A program made the position numbers and the translations under genes. From Thermococcus profundus (lineage in GTDB: Archaea; Methanobacteriota_B; Thermococci; Thermococcales; Thermococcaceae), in NCBI RefSeq assembly GCF_002214585.1, contig NZ_CP014862.1, forward strand, positions 1,860,001 to 1,924,000: 64,000 nt of DNA, given 5' to 3'. Within the stretch, counting starts at the first letter, position 1, and every line of letters starts with the position of its first letter. Below are positions 33,866-42,324 of the stretch, in pieces. Under the pieces are notes generated by a model, which saw nothing but the letters and a program-made list of their open reading frames with translations, was not told where the DNA came from and searched no databases.

Positions 33866-35496
33866 TCTTTCACCTCCGGAGTAAAACTTAGGTACCCAAC
33901 TCCCTGAATATTTCCGGTTAGCATTTTTTCAAGGAGGATTTCAGTGACCCTTTTATTATGCTTGTCAAAAAACACATTCCTATTTCCAGGGTACAGCACC
34001 ACGGCAAACTTAGCCCCTAAAGCATCTCTGTATGTGTGCATCTTGTAGATGTCTTCAAGCTTTGCCCACGTCTCGTAGCTTCCTGTCTTTTCAGCAGTCT
34101 CAGTTTCTTTATCAAACTCCCTTCTCCCCTTTTCGTCTACCACGTCAAGCTTGAACTTTGCATCGAATACTCCTATTAACTGGGTTTTTCTCCTAGTAGG
34201 ATTTCCAGTGAACAGCGAGAAGTCAGGCCTCAGCGTCACTGAATAGCTCCACTTCCTGGGAACTAGCCGTTTGTTGTAATACAGCCGCCAACCGTTGTCA
34301 AACTCAGCGTAGACGTCTCCCCTCTCAGAGAGCTCTCCCAGCGGTGTTACGTGGAGTTTAAGCCCCCTACTCCCGAGGATATTCCCAAGTTTCCCTACCA
34401 GCTTAAAGAAGCACCAGTACTCATAGAGCTTCGCAATGTCTTTGTTGTCAATCGCTTTTCCAAGCTCTTCGAAGAAGGGGACGTAAGCAGTGAACTCACG
34501 GTAAAGCTCAAGCAGGTCACGGTAACCATTACCCTTCAGCAGGGTCTGGGAGGTGTGAGGGAAGACAATCATGTCACCAACATCATCCCATACTCCATCC
34601 ATAGCTATAAACTCAAGTTTCCCGAGAAGCTCTCTGATCTCATCGATCCCTGCTATGTTTTCATTTTCAAAGGCTCCAATAACCCGCTCACCCCACTCAA
34701 TGAGCAGGTTTAGGAGGTACTTGACAAAGCGGTTTTCTGGAGTATCGGGGCTTTCATACTTTCTTGTACCTAGAACCCTAGTGGGGGCATAACCGTCGAG
34801 ATACTCGGCTATCAGAACCCCCTCCCCCGCAGGTGATAGATAATCCGGGTGTTGAACAATGGATAAAAGGGTTTCCAGGGTTACGTCGTTGACTTCATCT
34901 GCTCTCAGCCATTCATTCTCGACGATCAGCTTTTTCTCAATACGGTGAAGCACAGTCTCAAAGGCACTGATTATTCTCCCGCTGTTCGAGCGGAGATAGT
35001 GGTAAGCGAAGAGCTCGTTGATGGGCTCCTCACTTTCTACCGTTGAGAATTCAGTAGGAGACTCCAGATGGAACGGAATTGTGCTTGAATACTGAAGGAC
35101 GTCCCCAGTTAGCACGTTCACAAAGATGTTTTGAAGGTGGGAAAGTCTCTCTACCCAGTGCCCTCTAAGGGAGGAAAACTTTCCAGGGTATATCTTTGAG
35201 ACTTTTAGAGAAAGCACTTCCACGGGAAGTTCTATCACCTTCCTCCTGAACTTGAGAGTTAAGTTAGAGAACCCAACGAAATTCCCAAAAGAGACTAAAA
35301 AGAAGCCATTTTTAAGCCTCTTAGCCGGCTTGCCGTTGATCAGCACTGCCTCAAGGTCTTTCCCTTCAATGAGATAGCCGGTCCATTCCAGCAGATAAAC
35401 TCTGTCTGCCCCTTTAAATGCCCTACAACCGCCTCTAGCAGGAAATATTACCCAATCCTCGCTCCACTTATCATCATTAGGGTCAATGCACTCCAT
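33862..35496 (-). CDS. McrC-like nuclease (DUF2357 with PD-(D/E)XK domain)
   Basis: 544 residues. The N terminus is a DUF2357-like beta-rich module; the C terminus carries a PD-(D/E)XK nuclease core: LRPDFSLF with Asp425 and IGVFDAKFKLD with Asp445 and Lys447, followed by the helix DIYKMHTYRDAL. Long McrC relatives cut DNA when activated by the McrB GTPase. The McrB gene begins inside the stop codon of this one, so translation is coupled. Here the nuclease gene comes first, the reverse of E. coli mcrBC. ATG 35496 is preceded by a weak GATG site. Confidence 0.85.
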   Translation of the reverse strand: MECIDPNDDKWSEDWVIFPARGGCRAFKGADRVYLLEWTGYLIEGKDLEAVLINGKPAKRLKNGFFLVSFGNFVGFSNLTLKFRRKVIELPVEVLSLKVSKIYPGKFSSLRGHWVERLSHLQNIFVNVLTGDVLQYSSTIPFHLESPTEFSTVESEEPINELFAYHYLRSNSGRIISAFETVLHRIEKKLIVENEWLRADEVNDVTLETLLSIVQHPDYLSPAGEGVLIAEYLDGYAPTRVLGTRKYESPDTPENRFVKYLLNLLIEWGERVIGAFENENIAGIDEIRELLGKLEFIAMDGVWDDVGDMIVFPHTSQTLLKGNGYRDLLELYREFTAYVPFFEELGKAIDNKDIAKLYEYWCFFKLVGKLGNILGSRGLKLHVTPLGELSERGDVYAEFDNGWRLYYNKRLVPRKWSYSVTLRPDFSLFTGNPTRRKTQLIGVFDAKFKLDVVDEKGRREFDKETETAEKTGSYETWAKLEDIYKMHTYRDALGAKFAVVLYPGNRNVFFDKHNKRVTEILLEKMLTGNIQGVGYLSFTPEVKE

Positions 35497-35566
35497 ACTT
35501 GCATCAAAAAGTTACTCACTACAAAAGCTAATAAGCCTTTTGGAAGGGAAAGAAAAACAGAGGGCA

Positions 35567-36175
35567 TCAAAGCCCCAGCATTTCCTTGGCGGCCTTAACG
35601 CCGAGCTCAAAGGCCTTCATGTTGACGTCAATGGTTTTCGGCGGAACGCTGATCCTGATGACTTCCTTTATCCCCTCCTCTGAAAGCGGGAAGCCCGGCG
35701 TCTGGCTGAGGGCGCCGATGAGGACGACGTTCGTTGTCACGATGTTTCCAGCTTCGAGGGCCAGCTTCTCGGCGTCGAAGGCCATGAACTTACCGCCGAA
35801 GTCCTCTTCCACGATCTTCTTCATCTCGTCGAGGGTTGGGTAAGTCGCGAGTCCCATCGAGACCTGGACCGGCGGAATCGGTCTCGCGTTGGTGAAGACT
35901 AAACCGCCCTTCTTGAGGTAGTTGATGTAGCGGAGCGCTTCAACCGGCTCGAAGGAGAGTATGACGTCGGCCTTTCCCTCGGGAACCATCGCGCCGTAGA
36001 CGTCCTCCCCAAACCTTACGTAAGCGATGACGCTTCCAAAGCGCTGGCTCATTCCGTGGACTTCGCCAACACGAACTTTGTGGCCGGCGTGAAGGGCGGC
36101 CCAGCCGAGCAAGTTAGCGGCGGTGAGTATTCCCTGGCCGCCAACTCCGGTGATAACGATGTTGTACTCCCTCAT
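35567..36175 (-). CDS. iorB: indolepyruvate ferredoxin oxidoreductase beta subunit
   Basis: 202 residues. The gamma-like domain of 2-ketoacid oxidoreductases: [18 protein letters not shown] at the N terminus, [14 protein letters not shown] and [14 protein letters not shown]. It partners IorA to oxidise aryl-pyruvates (from Trp, Phe, Tyr) to aryl-acetyl-CoA, reducing ferredoxin. ATG 36175 follows GGGTGAGTGAA; the IorA stop ends at 36177, so the genes abut. It is the last gene of the acyl-CoA synthetase - VapBC - iorA - iorB unit. Confidence 0.94.
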   Translation of the reverse strand: MREYNIVITGVGGQGILTAANLLGWAALHAGHKVRVGEVHGMSQRFGSVIAYVRFGEDVYGAMVPEGKADVILSFEPVEALRYINYLKKGGLVFTNARPIPPVQVSMGLATYPTLDEMKKIVEEDFGGKFMAFDAEKLALEAGNIVTTNVVLIGALSQTPGFPLSEEGIKEVIRISVPPKTIDVNMKAFELGVKAAKEMLGL

Positions 36176-36176
36176 T

Positions 36177-38120
36177 TCACTCACCCTCCTTCATGGGCTC
36201 GAAGGCATCGAACGGACATACCTGGGCACATCCGCCGCAGCCCCAGCACATGCTCGGGTCGATCTTCGCCTTCTTGGTCTCTGGATCCCAGTAGATCGCC
36301 GGACAGCCGTAGGCGTTGATACAGATCTTACAGCCGGTACACTTGTCCTCGATGACGTGGTAGATGGGCCACTTCTCGCCCCTCCTGCGCATCTGGCCGA
36401 TCCTGTAGAGGGCGCACGGCTGTCTTGAGACGACTACACTAACTCCCTCGACCTTGAGGGCCTTCTTTATGGTCTCGTAGGTGGCCTTTATGTCGTAGGG
36501 GTCAACAACTTCCACAAAGTCGGCGCCCATTGCCCTAGCGACTTCCTCAATTAGAATCCTCTTTCCTGGTCCGTGCGGTGTCTGGCCGGTTCCGGGGTTG
36601 GGCTGGTCTCCGGTCATGGCAGTGACCTCGTTATCGAGGACGACGATGAGAACGTTGGAGCGGTTGTAGATGGCGTTCGCCAAAGCCGGGAGCCCGGTGT
36701 GGAAGAACGTCGAATCACCTATGGTGGCCACGATGATCTGCTTCTCCTTGCCGCCCTTGTACTCCTTCTCGGCCAGGGAGCCGTTGGTCGCTATGCTGAG
36801 GCCGTGGGCAACTCCAATTGAGGCACCCATCGCAACGGTGGTGTCAACGGTCTTGAGCGGCGGAAGGACACCGAGGGTGTAACATCCTATGTCGCTCGGG
36901 AATATGGCCTTTGGCCCGGCCGCCTTTCTTATCGCGAAGAAAGTGTTCCTGTGCGGACAGGCCGGACAGAGGCTCGGCGGTCTCGGGGGGACTATCTGGG
37001 AGACCTTCTCGTACTTCTCGTCGATCTCGGCGAAGTTTATCGGAGTTTCGATTCCAAGGAACTTTGCTATCGCTTCAACCGCCCTCCTCGTGGTCATCTC
37101 GTATACCCTTGGAACGAGATCCTTTCCGTGTATCGGGACCCTCAAACCTTTGTCGTAGGCCCAGGTCTTGACCTGCTCCTCGACGACGGGCTCAAGCTCC
37201 TCAACGATGAGGACCTTCTCAAGGCCATCCATGAACTTCTCAAGCAGGCCGTATGGGACTGGGAAAGGTGTTCCGAGCTTAAGGATCTTGACGTCCTCGA
37301 CTCCAAGCCAGGCAAGAGCTTCCTTGACGTAGGAGTAGCTGAGACCCGGGGCGATGATACCAACCTTTGCATCCTCTTTGCCCTCTATCCAGTTGAAGGG
37401 GCAGTTGTTCAGCTCCTCACGTATCTTCTCGATCTTCTCAAGGATCAGCGGGTGGAACTTCCTCGAATGGGCGGGGATGTCAACGAACCTTGTCGGGTCC
37501 TTCTTGAACTTCCCGAACTTCCTCTTGCCTGTCTTGATCTCCTCCGGGAGCTCGCCGAGGACAACGTCGCCCCTCGCGTGGGAGCTCCTCGTAGTCGTCC
37601 TCAGGATGACGAAGTGCTTGAACTTCTCGCTCAGCTCAAAGGCATACTTCGTCATCTCCTTTGCCTCGTGCGGCGAGCTGGGCTCAAGGACGGGGACGTT
37701 GGCGAACTTGGCGTACATCCTAGTGTCCTGCTCGTTCTGAGAAGACCACATGCTCGGGTCGTCGGCGACCATTATCACGAATCCGCCCTCGACGCCCATG
37801 CCAACGGCACTCATGAAGGTATCGGCCGCGACGTTCAGTCCAACGTGCTTCATGGCAGTCATTGCCCTGAGACCGCTCCATGCTGCGGAGAGGGCGGTTT
37901 CAAAGGCCACCTTCTCATTGGTTGAGTACTCCATGTAAACGCCGGCCTTCTCTGCAACGGCCGCCATAGTATCAGTCAGCTCGGAACTCGGAGTCCCAGG
38001 ATAGGCCGCGTAAACCGCTATGTTCGCCTCGAGCGCTCCCCTGGCTATCGCGTGGTTGCCCAGGAGGAGAACCTTCTCCCCCGGCTTGTCCCACAACACT
38101 ATGTCGGTAACTTTCGCCAT
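36177..38120 (-). CDS. iorA: indolepyruvate ferredoxin oxidoreductase alpha subunit
   Basis: 647 residues. N-terminal pyrimidine-binding half ([29 protein letters not shown]), TPP-binding half with DIGCYTLG and a [19 protein letters not shown] motif, and a C-terminal ferredoxin domain with two clusters ([14 protein letters not shown] and [12 protein letters not shown]). It decarboxylates aryl-pyruvates with TPP and CoA. GGAGGTG precedes ATG 38120. A vapC stop codon lies directly upstream. The neighbouring ADP-forming synthetase would turn the aryl-acyl-CoA products into acid plus ATP. Confidence 0.96.
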   Translation of the reverse strand: MAKVTDIVLWDKPGEKVLLLGNHAIARGALEANIAVYAAYPGTPSSELTDTMAAVAEKAGVYMEYSTNEKVAFETALSAAWSGLRAMTAMKHVGLNVAADTFMSAVGMGVEGGFVIMVADDPSMWSSQNEQDTRMYAKFANVPVLEPSSPHEAKEMTKYAFELSEKFKHFVILRTTTRSSHARGDVVLGELPEEIKTGKRKFGKFKKDPTRFVDIPAHSRKFHPLILEKIEKIREELNNCPFNWIEGKEDAKVGIIAPGLSYSYVKEALAWLGVEDVKILKLGTPFPVPYGLLEKFMDGLEKVLIVEELEPVVEEQVKTWAYDKGLRVPIHGKDLVPRVYEMTTRRAVEAIAKFLGIETPINFAEIDEKYEKVSQIVPPRPPSLCPACPHRNTFFAIRKAAGPKAIFPSDIGCYTLGVLPPLKTVDTTVAMGASIGVAHGLSIATNGSLAEKEYKGGKEKQIIVATIGDSTFFHTGLPALANAIYNRSNVLIVVLDNEVTAMTGDQPNPGTGQTPHGPGKRILIEEVARAMGADFVEVVDPYDIKATYETIKKALKVEGVSVVVSRQPCALYRIGQMRRRGEKWPIYHVIEDKCTGCKICINAYGCPAIYWDPETKKAKIDPSMCWGCGGCAQVCPFDAFEPMKEGE

Positions 38121-38582
38121 CTAAACGGCACCTCCAGATACCTCTTTCAGGAAATCCTCAAGTTCAGCCTCATCCAAAATGTAAAACGCCTTAACACCCA
38201 TCTTTCGAGCTCTACTAACCATATCCCTGTCTGATGAAATCAACATTGCATCAAATTTCTTGGCAGTGGGGATGAAGTATGCATCAGCAGCCCGAGGGTG
38301 AATTTTTCTGGCAACATCCTTTGCATCCTCGAATATCCAGTCCTCCGAAACCTGGAGAACTCTACTTGAGAGATACTCCTCAATGAGGCTAACTACATCG
38401 TCCCTTCCAGTTAGCCTTTTGATGAGACTTATGGTCTCAACTACCCCAAGCCTTGGCATTGCTAAGGGGATTCCAGCACTCTCGGCACTGGACATTGCCC
38501 GTCTTGCCATCATGTTCCGGTGTTCCTTGCCCTTCACAGGTATTGCTGCATCCACCAATGCTGAGGTGTCAACCACGAGCAT
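38121..38582 (-). CDS. VapC-like PIN-domain toxin inside the catabolic operon
   Basis: 153 residues. PIN domain: VVDTSALVDAAIP with Asp5, the acidic VVETISLIKRL stretch, and AADAYFIPTAKKFDAMLISSDRDMVSRARKMGV. Likely a ribonuclease neutralised by the 52-residue protein encoded upstream. It starts at ATG 38582, 14 bases inside the antitoxin gene, and its stop is followed immediately by iorA. Its codon use is mildly A/T-rich. The pair sits between acyl-CoA synthetase alpha and iorA, which in P. furiosus are, as I recall, neighbours; insertion is inferred. Confidence 0.88.
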   Translation of the reverse strand: MLVVDTSALVDAAIPVKGKEHRNMMARRAMSSAESAGIPLAMPRLGVVETISLIKRLTGRDDVVSLIEEYLSSRVLQVSEDWIFEDAKDVARKIHPRAADAYFIPTAKKFDAMLISSDRDMVSRARKMGVKAFYILDEAELEDFLKEVSGGAV

Positions 38583-38727
38583 CCCGCATCTCCTTCAGGA
38601 GTTCGTGAGGATCCTTTTCAATCTCACCAATAAGACCCTTGATCTTTTCGTAGACATCATTGATGGTCAGGGGAGCCACAGGGGGAAGCTTTGCTTCTTT
38701 CTCACCTGGCTTCGCGTGGGCCTCCAT
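38569..38727 (-). CDS. VapB-like antitoxin, 52 residues
   Basis: A short gene starting MEAHAKPGEKEAKLPPVAPL and ending KEMRDARG, with a helical acidic part (NDVYEKIKGLIGEIEKDPHELL). It has no obvious DNA-binding motif beyond its small size, so regulation by the pair is not evident. GGAGGAGTGAGC precedes ATG 38727. Its stop lies 14 bases inside the toxin gene, the usual overlap. The start is two bases from the stop of the acyl-CoA synthetase gene (38730), so it is in the same transcript. Confidence 0.78.
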   Translation of the reverse strand: MEAHAKPGEKEAKLPPVAPLTINDVYEKIKGLIGEIEKDPHELLKEMRDARG

Positions 38728-38729
38728 GC

Positions 38730-40106
38730 TCACTCCTCCTTCAAAACTCCCCTGGCTCTGGCAAACTCAACCAGGGCGTAGGCACCTGCAGCAACATCCT
38801 CCGGCCTCTCGTAGCTTGGAATTCCGTTCGCTTCGAGGACTTCCTTGGCCTTCTCACTCACGTAGCCTGCCATGAAGAGGCCGAGGACGGGCTTGCCGTT
38901 GTCAACCTCCTTAACTGCCTTAACAACCCCCTCCGCGTGTTCCGTCGGCGTCATTCCAGCGAAAGTGGGCACGACGCAGATGCTTATGAGCATGTCAACG
39001 TTCGGGTCCTGGAGAAGGAGCTTTGCAGTCCTGTAGTAGTCCTCCCCCCTCGCTGATGCTATCATGTCCACCGGGTTCTTGACTGCGGCCATTGGAGGCA
39101 GGAACGAGCGGAGCTCCTCAATCGTCTTCTCCTCGAGGTTGGCCAGCTTAAGGCCGAGTTTGTCTATTGCGTCAGCCGTTAGAACTCCGGGGCCGCCGGC
39201 GTTGGTCATTATGGCAACGCGCTTACCCTTCGGAAGCGGCTGGGTGAAGGCCCTCGCCATACTCAGCATGTCATCTATGGTGTCGGCGATTATAACGCCG
39301 CTCTGCTTGAAGGCCGCCTCGTATATCTTCCAGCTTCCGGCGAGAGAGCCGGTGTGGCTCGATGCGGCCCTGGCACCGCTCTCGCTCTTCCCAGCTTTAA
39401 GGACTATCACAGGCTTCCTCTTGGTGACGCGCTTAGCAACCTCCATGAACTTCCTGCCGTCCTTGAGGCCCTCTATGTAGAGGGCAATGGCCTTGTCCTC
39501 CTCAGTGTTAGCGAGGTACTCCATGAACTCGGAGAAGTCAACGTCCGCCATGTTGCCTATACTTACGAACTTGGAGAAGCCTATTCCCTCCTTGACGGTC
39601 TTGTAGATGATTCCGGCACCGAGAGCACCGCTCTGGCTGATGAAGGCTATATCGCCCTTCTTCGCGTCCATGACGAAGGTGGCGTTCATATCGTCCTGTG
39701 TGTTCATAACTCCAACGCAGTTAGGACCGACTATCCTCATTCCGTACTTGTGGGCTATCTCGACGAGCTCGCGCTCTTCCTTCTTGCCCTCCTCGCCGAC
39801 CTCGCCGAAGCCCGCTGTAATGAGGACTATCCCCTTAACGCCCTTTTCGCCGCAGTCGATTATCGTTTGCTTGACGAACCTCTTCGGCACCACTATCACC
39901 GCGAGGTCAACCTCGTCAGGAATGTCCCTCACGTTCTTGTAGGCTTTTACTCCCTGAACTTCCTCGTCCTTGACGTTTACAGGGTAAACCTTCCCGGCTT
40001 TGTACTTCTTGAGGTTCTTGAAGACCTCGTAGCCCAGCTTGAGGGGGTCGTTCGATGCCCCGATAACGGCTATAGCCTTTGGCTTGAAGAAGTAGTCCAG
40101 CGTCAT
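38730..40106 (-). CDS. ADP-forming acyl-CoA synthetase alpha subunit
   Basis: 458 residues. NDP-forming synthetase alpha subunit: CoA-binding Rossmann domain (FFKPKAIAVIGASNDP), succinyl-CoA-ligase-like part with GPNCVGVMNT, and the phosphorylatable His251 in SSHTGSLAG. It converts acyl-CoA, ADP and phosphate to acid, CoA and ATP. The beta subunit is not in this window. Its place ahead of iorAB resembles the P. furiosus ACD II arrangement, so aryl-acyl-CoA is the likely substrate. ATG 40106 follows GGTGAGTAATGG; TATA at 40139-40146. Confidence 0.93.
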   Translation of the reverse strand: MTLDYFFKPKAIAVIGASNDPLKLGYEVFKNLKKYKAGKVYPVNVKDEEVQGVKAYKNVRDIPDEVDLAVIVVPKRFVKQTIIDCGEKGVKGIVLITAGFGEVGEEGKKEERELVEIAHKYGMRIVGPNCVGVMNTQDDMNATFVMDAKKGDIAFISQSGALGAGIIYKTVKEGIGFSKFVSIGNMADVDFSEFMEYLANTEEDKAIALYIEGLKDGRKFMEVAKRVTKRKPVIVLKAGKSESGARAASSHTGSLAGSWKIYEAAFKQSGVIIADTIDDMLSMARAFTQPLPKGKRVAIMTNAGGPGVLTADAIDKLGLKLANLEEKTIEELRSFLPPMAAVKNPVDMIASARGEDYYRTAKLLLQDPNVDMLISICVVPTFAGMTPTEHAEGVVKAVKEVDNGKPVLGLFMAGYVSEKAKEVLEANGIPSYERPEDVAAGAYALVEFARARGVLKEE

Positions 40107-40138
40107 CCATTACTCACCGTTAAAACCTCGGTGGAATC

Positions 40139-40146
40139 GTATATAA
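40139..40146 (-). promoter_or_regulatory. TATA box for the acyl-CoA synthetase - VapBC - iorAB operon
   Basis: The minus strand reads AAGCTTATATACG about 35 bases before the synthetase start at 40106. No other good box is visible down to 35567, so the toxin pair and iorAB probably depend on it. Confidence 0.5.
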
Positions 40147-40293
40147 GCTTTCCCAAAACGGGCATCGGGGAATTTTCAGGCACTATTGAGCGTAAAGATT
40201 CCTCTATGGGCAAAAAAGGACACTAAAAAGCCCAGCATGAACACCCGAAACCTTTAAGTAAGCTCCGGTTATTTTATTCTGGAGGTGGTGGCA

Positions 40294-40971
40294 ATGGTGA
40301 AGGTGAAGTTCCTGGGCCACGCGGCTTTTCTGATCGAGGGGAGCAAGAAGATCCTGATAGACCCGTTCCTCAGCGGCAACCCGAAGGCGGCCGTTAAGCC
40401 AGAGGAAGTTGAGGCAGACCTCATCCTAGTAACCCACGCCCATGGCGACCACGTTGGAGATTCAATTGAGATAGCAAAGAGGACTGGAGCGAAGATAGTT
40501 GCCATGTATGACGTGGCGAACTACATAAGCGAGCAGTCCGATGGAAAAGTTGAGACGATAGGAATGAACTACGGGCCCACTGAAATCGACGGGGTCTTCA
40601 TCGTCCAGGTCCCGGCCTGGCACTCCAGCAGCGACGGGATACACAGCATAGGCAACGCCTCCGGCTTCATAGTGAAGCTCGACGGGAAGACCATCTACCA
40701 CGCGGGAGATACGTTCGTGTTCTCCGATATGGCGCTCTTCAACGAGCTCTACGGTCCGATTGACGTGGCCCTCCTCCCGATAGGAGGGCACTTCACTATG
40801 GGTCCAAAAGAAGCGGCCAAAGCAGTTGAACTTCTCAAGTCGAAGAAGGTTGTGCCGATGCACTACAGCACTTGGCCTCCAATAGCTCAAGATCCCGAGG
40901 AGTTCAAGAGGCTCGTTGGAGAGAAGGCTGAGGTCGTTATACTCCAGCCCGGAGAAGAGTTAAAGGTTTGA
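40294..40971 (+). CDS. UPF0173 metal-dependent hydrolase (metallo-beta-lactamase fold)
   Basis: 225 residues. HxHxDH motif THAHGDHVGD (His48, His50, Asp52, His53), an AGDTFVFSDM loop and a late MHYSTWP histidine. This is the conserved UPF0173 family; its substrate is unknown. ATG 40294 follows GGAGGTGGTG, within which two in-frame GTG codons lie. A CCTTTAAGTA box sits upstream at about 40252. It is a single gene between the synthetase operon and the glycan locus. Confidence 0.9.
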   Translation: MVKVKFLGHAAFLIEGSKKILIDPFLSGNPKAAVKPEEVEADLILVTHAHGDHVGDSIEIAKRTGAKIVAMYDVANYISEQSDGKVETIGMNYGPTEIDGVFIVQVPAWHSSSDGIHSIGNASGFIVKLDGKTIYHAGDTFVFSDMALFNELYGPIDVALLPIGGHFTMGPKEAAKAVELLKSKKVVPMHYSTWPPIAQDPEEFKRLVGEKAEVVILQPGEELKV

Positions 40972-41002
40972 AGCTATAAGGAATTTTTTTCTATTCTTAC
41001 CA

Positions 41003-41019
41003 TTGATGCACCGCATCAA
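41003..41019. repeat. perfect inverted repeat, 7 + 3 + 7 bases
   Basis: TTGATGC, spacer ACC, GCATCAA. It lies 32 bases after the hydrolase stop and just downstream of a T run. It could be a terminator-associated hairpin or a protein-binding site. It is 238 bases before the rmlA start, so regulation of rmlA is less likely. Confidence 0.45.
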
Positions 41020-41074
41020 CTAAGGTACTAGTTGCTAATGTTTTGTGTATCCAGATATTGAGAAATCGATTTGA

Positions 41075-41203
41075 CAGGTTTTCTTCCTAGAAGAACGAGT
41101 TTATTTGGGCACGCACGTTAACTCCACGGTTGATCGCGAACGGCTTAAGCGGGTGATAAACATTGTAGTTTTGGTTATAGGCGTGATAACCCTGCTCATT
41201 TGA
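41075..41203 (+). pseudogene. C-terminal remnant resembling a TauE/SafE-type permease
   Basis: A 42-codon open stretch lacking a proper start (a TTG at 41105 is the only candidate) reads ERVYLGTHVNSTVDRERLK followed by a hydrophobic helix RVINIVVLVIGVITLLI and a stop. The pattern LG..lns.vd.erLkr.i...vl.iG...LL is that of the last membrane helix of TauE/SafE (sulfite exporter) permeases. Upstream is a TGA and no related sequence, so I read it as a decayed gene end. Similarity is from memory and short, so it may be coincidence. Confidence 0.35.
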
Positions 41204-41216
41204 CCCCTCGAAAAGG

Positions 41217-41230
41217 TTTAAAGCTTTAAA
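41217..41230 (+). promoter_or_regulatory. TATA region of the rhamnose operon
   Basis: TTTAAAGCTTTAAA gives two overlapping TTTAAA boxes about 30-40 bases before the rmlA start at 41257, after an A-rich BRE-like stretch. Confidence 0.5.
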
Positions 41231-41256
41231 GGGATTAATTTTTACGGTGTGGTGTA

Positions 41257-42315
41257 ATGAAAGCGCTCATACTCTCTGGAGGTCACGGCACCAGGCTTAG
41301 ACCGCTCACATATTCCCAGCAGAAGCAGCTAATTCCAGTGGCAAACAAGCCCGTGCTGTTCTACGCCATTGAAGATGTAATCGAGGCAGGTGTTCATGAA
41401 ATAGGAATAATAGTTGGCCCTAACGCAGATCAGGTTAAGAAGACGGTCTTAAGCAGGGAATGGGATGCCAACATTGAGTTCATCTACCAGGGGGAGCCAA
41501 AGGGGCTGGCCCATGCCATTCTAGTCGCGAGGGATTTTTTGGGTGATGAGGACTTCGTAATGTACCTTGGAGACAACATACTGAGAGAGGGAATCGTGAA
41601 ACACAAAAAGTACTTCGAGAAGAACGACTTCGATGCCAGCATACTCCTTCAGGAGGTTCCTAATCCCCAGCAGTTCGGAGTTGCCGAGCTGAGCGAAGAC
41701 GGTAAGACCATAAAGAGACTCATTGAAAAGCCCAAAGCTCCACCGAGCAACCTTGCACTGGTCGGCATATACTTCTTCAAGCCGGTTATCCATGAAGCGG
41801 TGAGGAACATAAAGCCGTCCTGGAGGAACGAGCTTGAGATTACGGATGCAATCCAGTGGCTTATTGACAATGGCTACAAAGTCGGGTGGACAAAGGTCAC
41901 CGGCTGGTGGAAGGACACGGGGAAGCCCGAGGACCTCTTAGACGCCAACAGGCTGATTCTGGACGACATAAAGAGGGACGTTAGAGTTAACACAAAGGCC
42001 AGAATCCACGGAAGGGTTGTCATTGAGGAAGGAACAGAAATTGACGAGAATACTGTTATCAAGGGACCGGTCGTTATAGGGAAGAACTGCAGGATTAAAA
42101 ACGCCTACATCGGGCCATACACGAGCATTGGCGACAATGTCCTCATTGAGAACACCGAGATCGAGGATTCGATAGTTCTGGAAGGCAGCGAGATAAGGAA
42201 CGCGGGGAGGATAGTTGAGAGCCTGATAGGGCGGGGCGTGAGGATAATCAACGGCACTTCCCACCCACTTGGCAGGAAACTCGTCGTCGGCGACAATTCC
42301 AGGCTTATACTGTGA
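41257..42315 (+). CDS. rmlA: glucose-1-phosphate thymidylyltransferase (long form)
   Basis: 352 residues. Makes dTDP-glucose from dTTP and glucose-1-phosphate. N-terminal nucleotidyltransferase signature LSGGHGTRLRPLTYSQQKQL, YLGDNILREGI, and a C-terminal left-handed beta-helix (VIEEGTEIDENTVIKGPVVIGKNCRIKNAY and following) that short bacterial RmlA lacks. Such long forms are common in archaea and actinomycetes. GGTGTGGTGTA precedes ATG 41257. First gene of the plus-strand rhamnose operon; RmlB follows after 9 bases. Confidence 0.95.
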   Translation: MKALILSGGHGTRLRPLTYSQQKQLIPVANKPVLFYAIEDVIEAGVHEIGIIVGPNADQVKKTVLSREWDANIEFIYQGEPKGLAHAILVARDFLGDEDFVMYLGDNILREGIVKHKKYFEKNDFDASILLQEVPNPQQFGVAELSEDGKTIKRLIEKPKAPPSNLALVGIYFFKPVIHEAVRNIKPSWRNELEITDAIQWLIDNGYKVGWTKVTGWWKDTGKPEDLLDANRLILDDIKRDVRVNTKARIHGRVVIEEGTEIDENTVIKGPVVIGKNCRIKNAYIGPYTSIGDNVLIENTEIEDSIVLEGSEIRNAGRIVESLIGRGVRIINGTSHPLGRKLVVGDNSRLIL

Positions 42316-42324
42316 GGTGAAACC

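Larger units (their letters stand above)
40972..41256 (+). other. intergenic stretch before the rhamnose genes
   Basis: No intact gene of normal length is visible. It contains a T run (ATTTTTTTCT at about 40983-40992), which is a plausible archaeal transcription end for the hydrolase gene; an inverted repeat TTGATGC-ACC-GCATCAA at 41003-41019; a coding remnant at 41075-41203; and TTTAAA boxes at 41217-41230 for the operon that follows. Confidence 0.5.

Noticed and set aside
32045-35496. Reading the McrBC-like pair as part of a larger phage-defence island
   Set aside because: Neighbours on both sides are metabolic or unknown single genes; no other defence gene is adjacent, so only the pair is supported.
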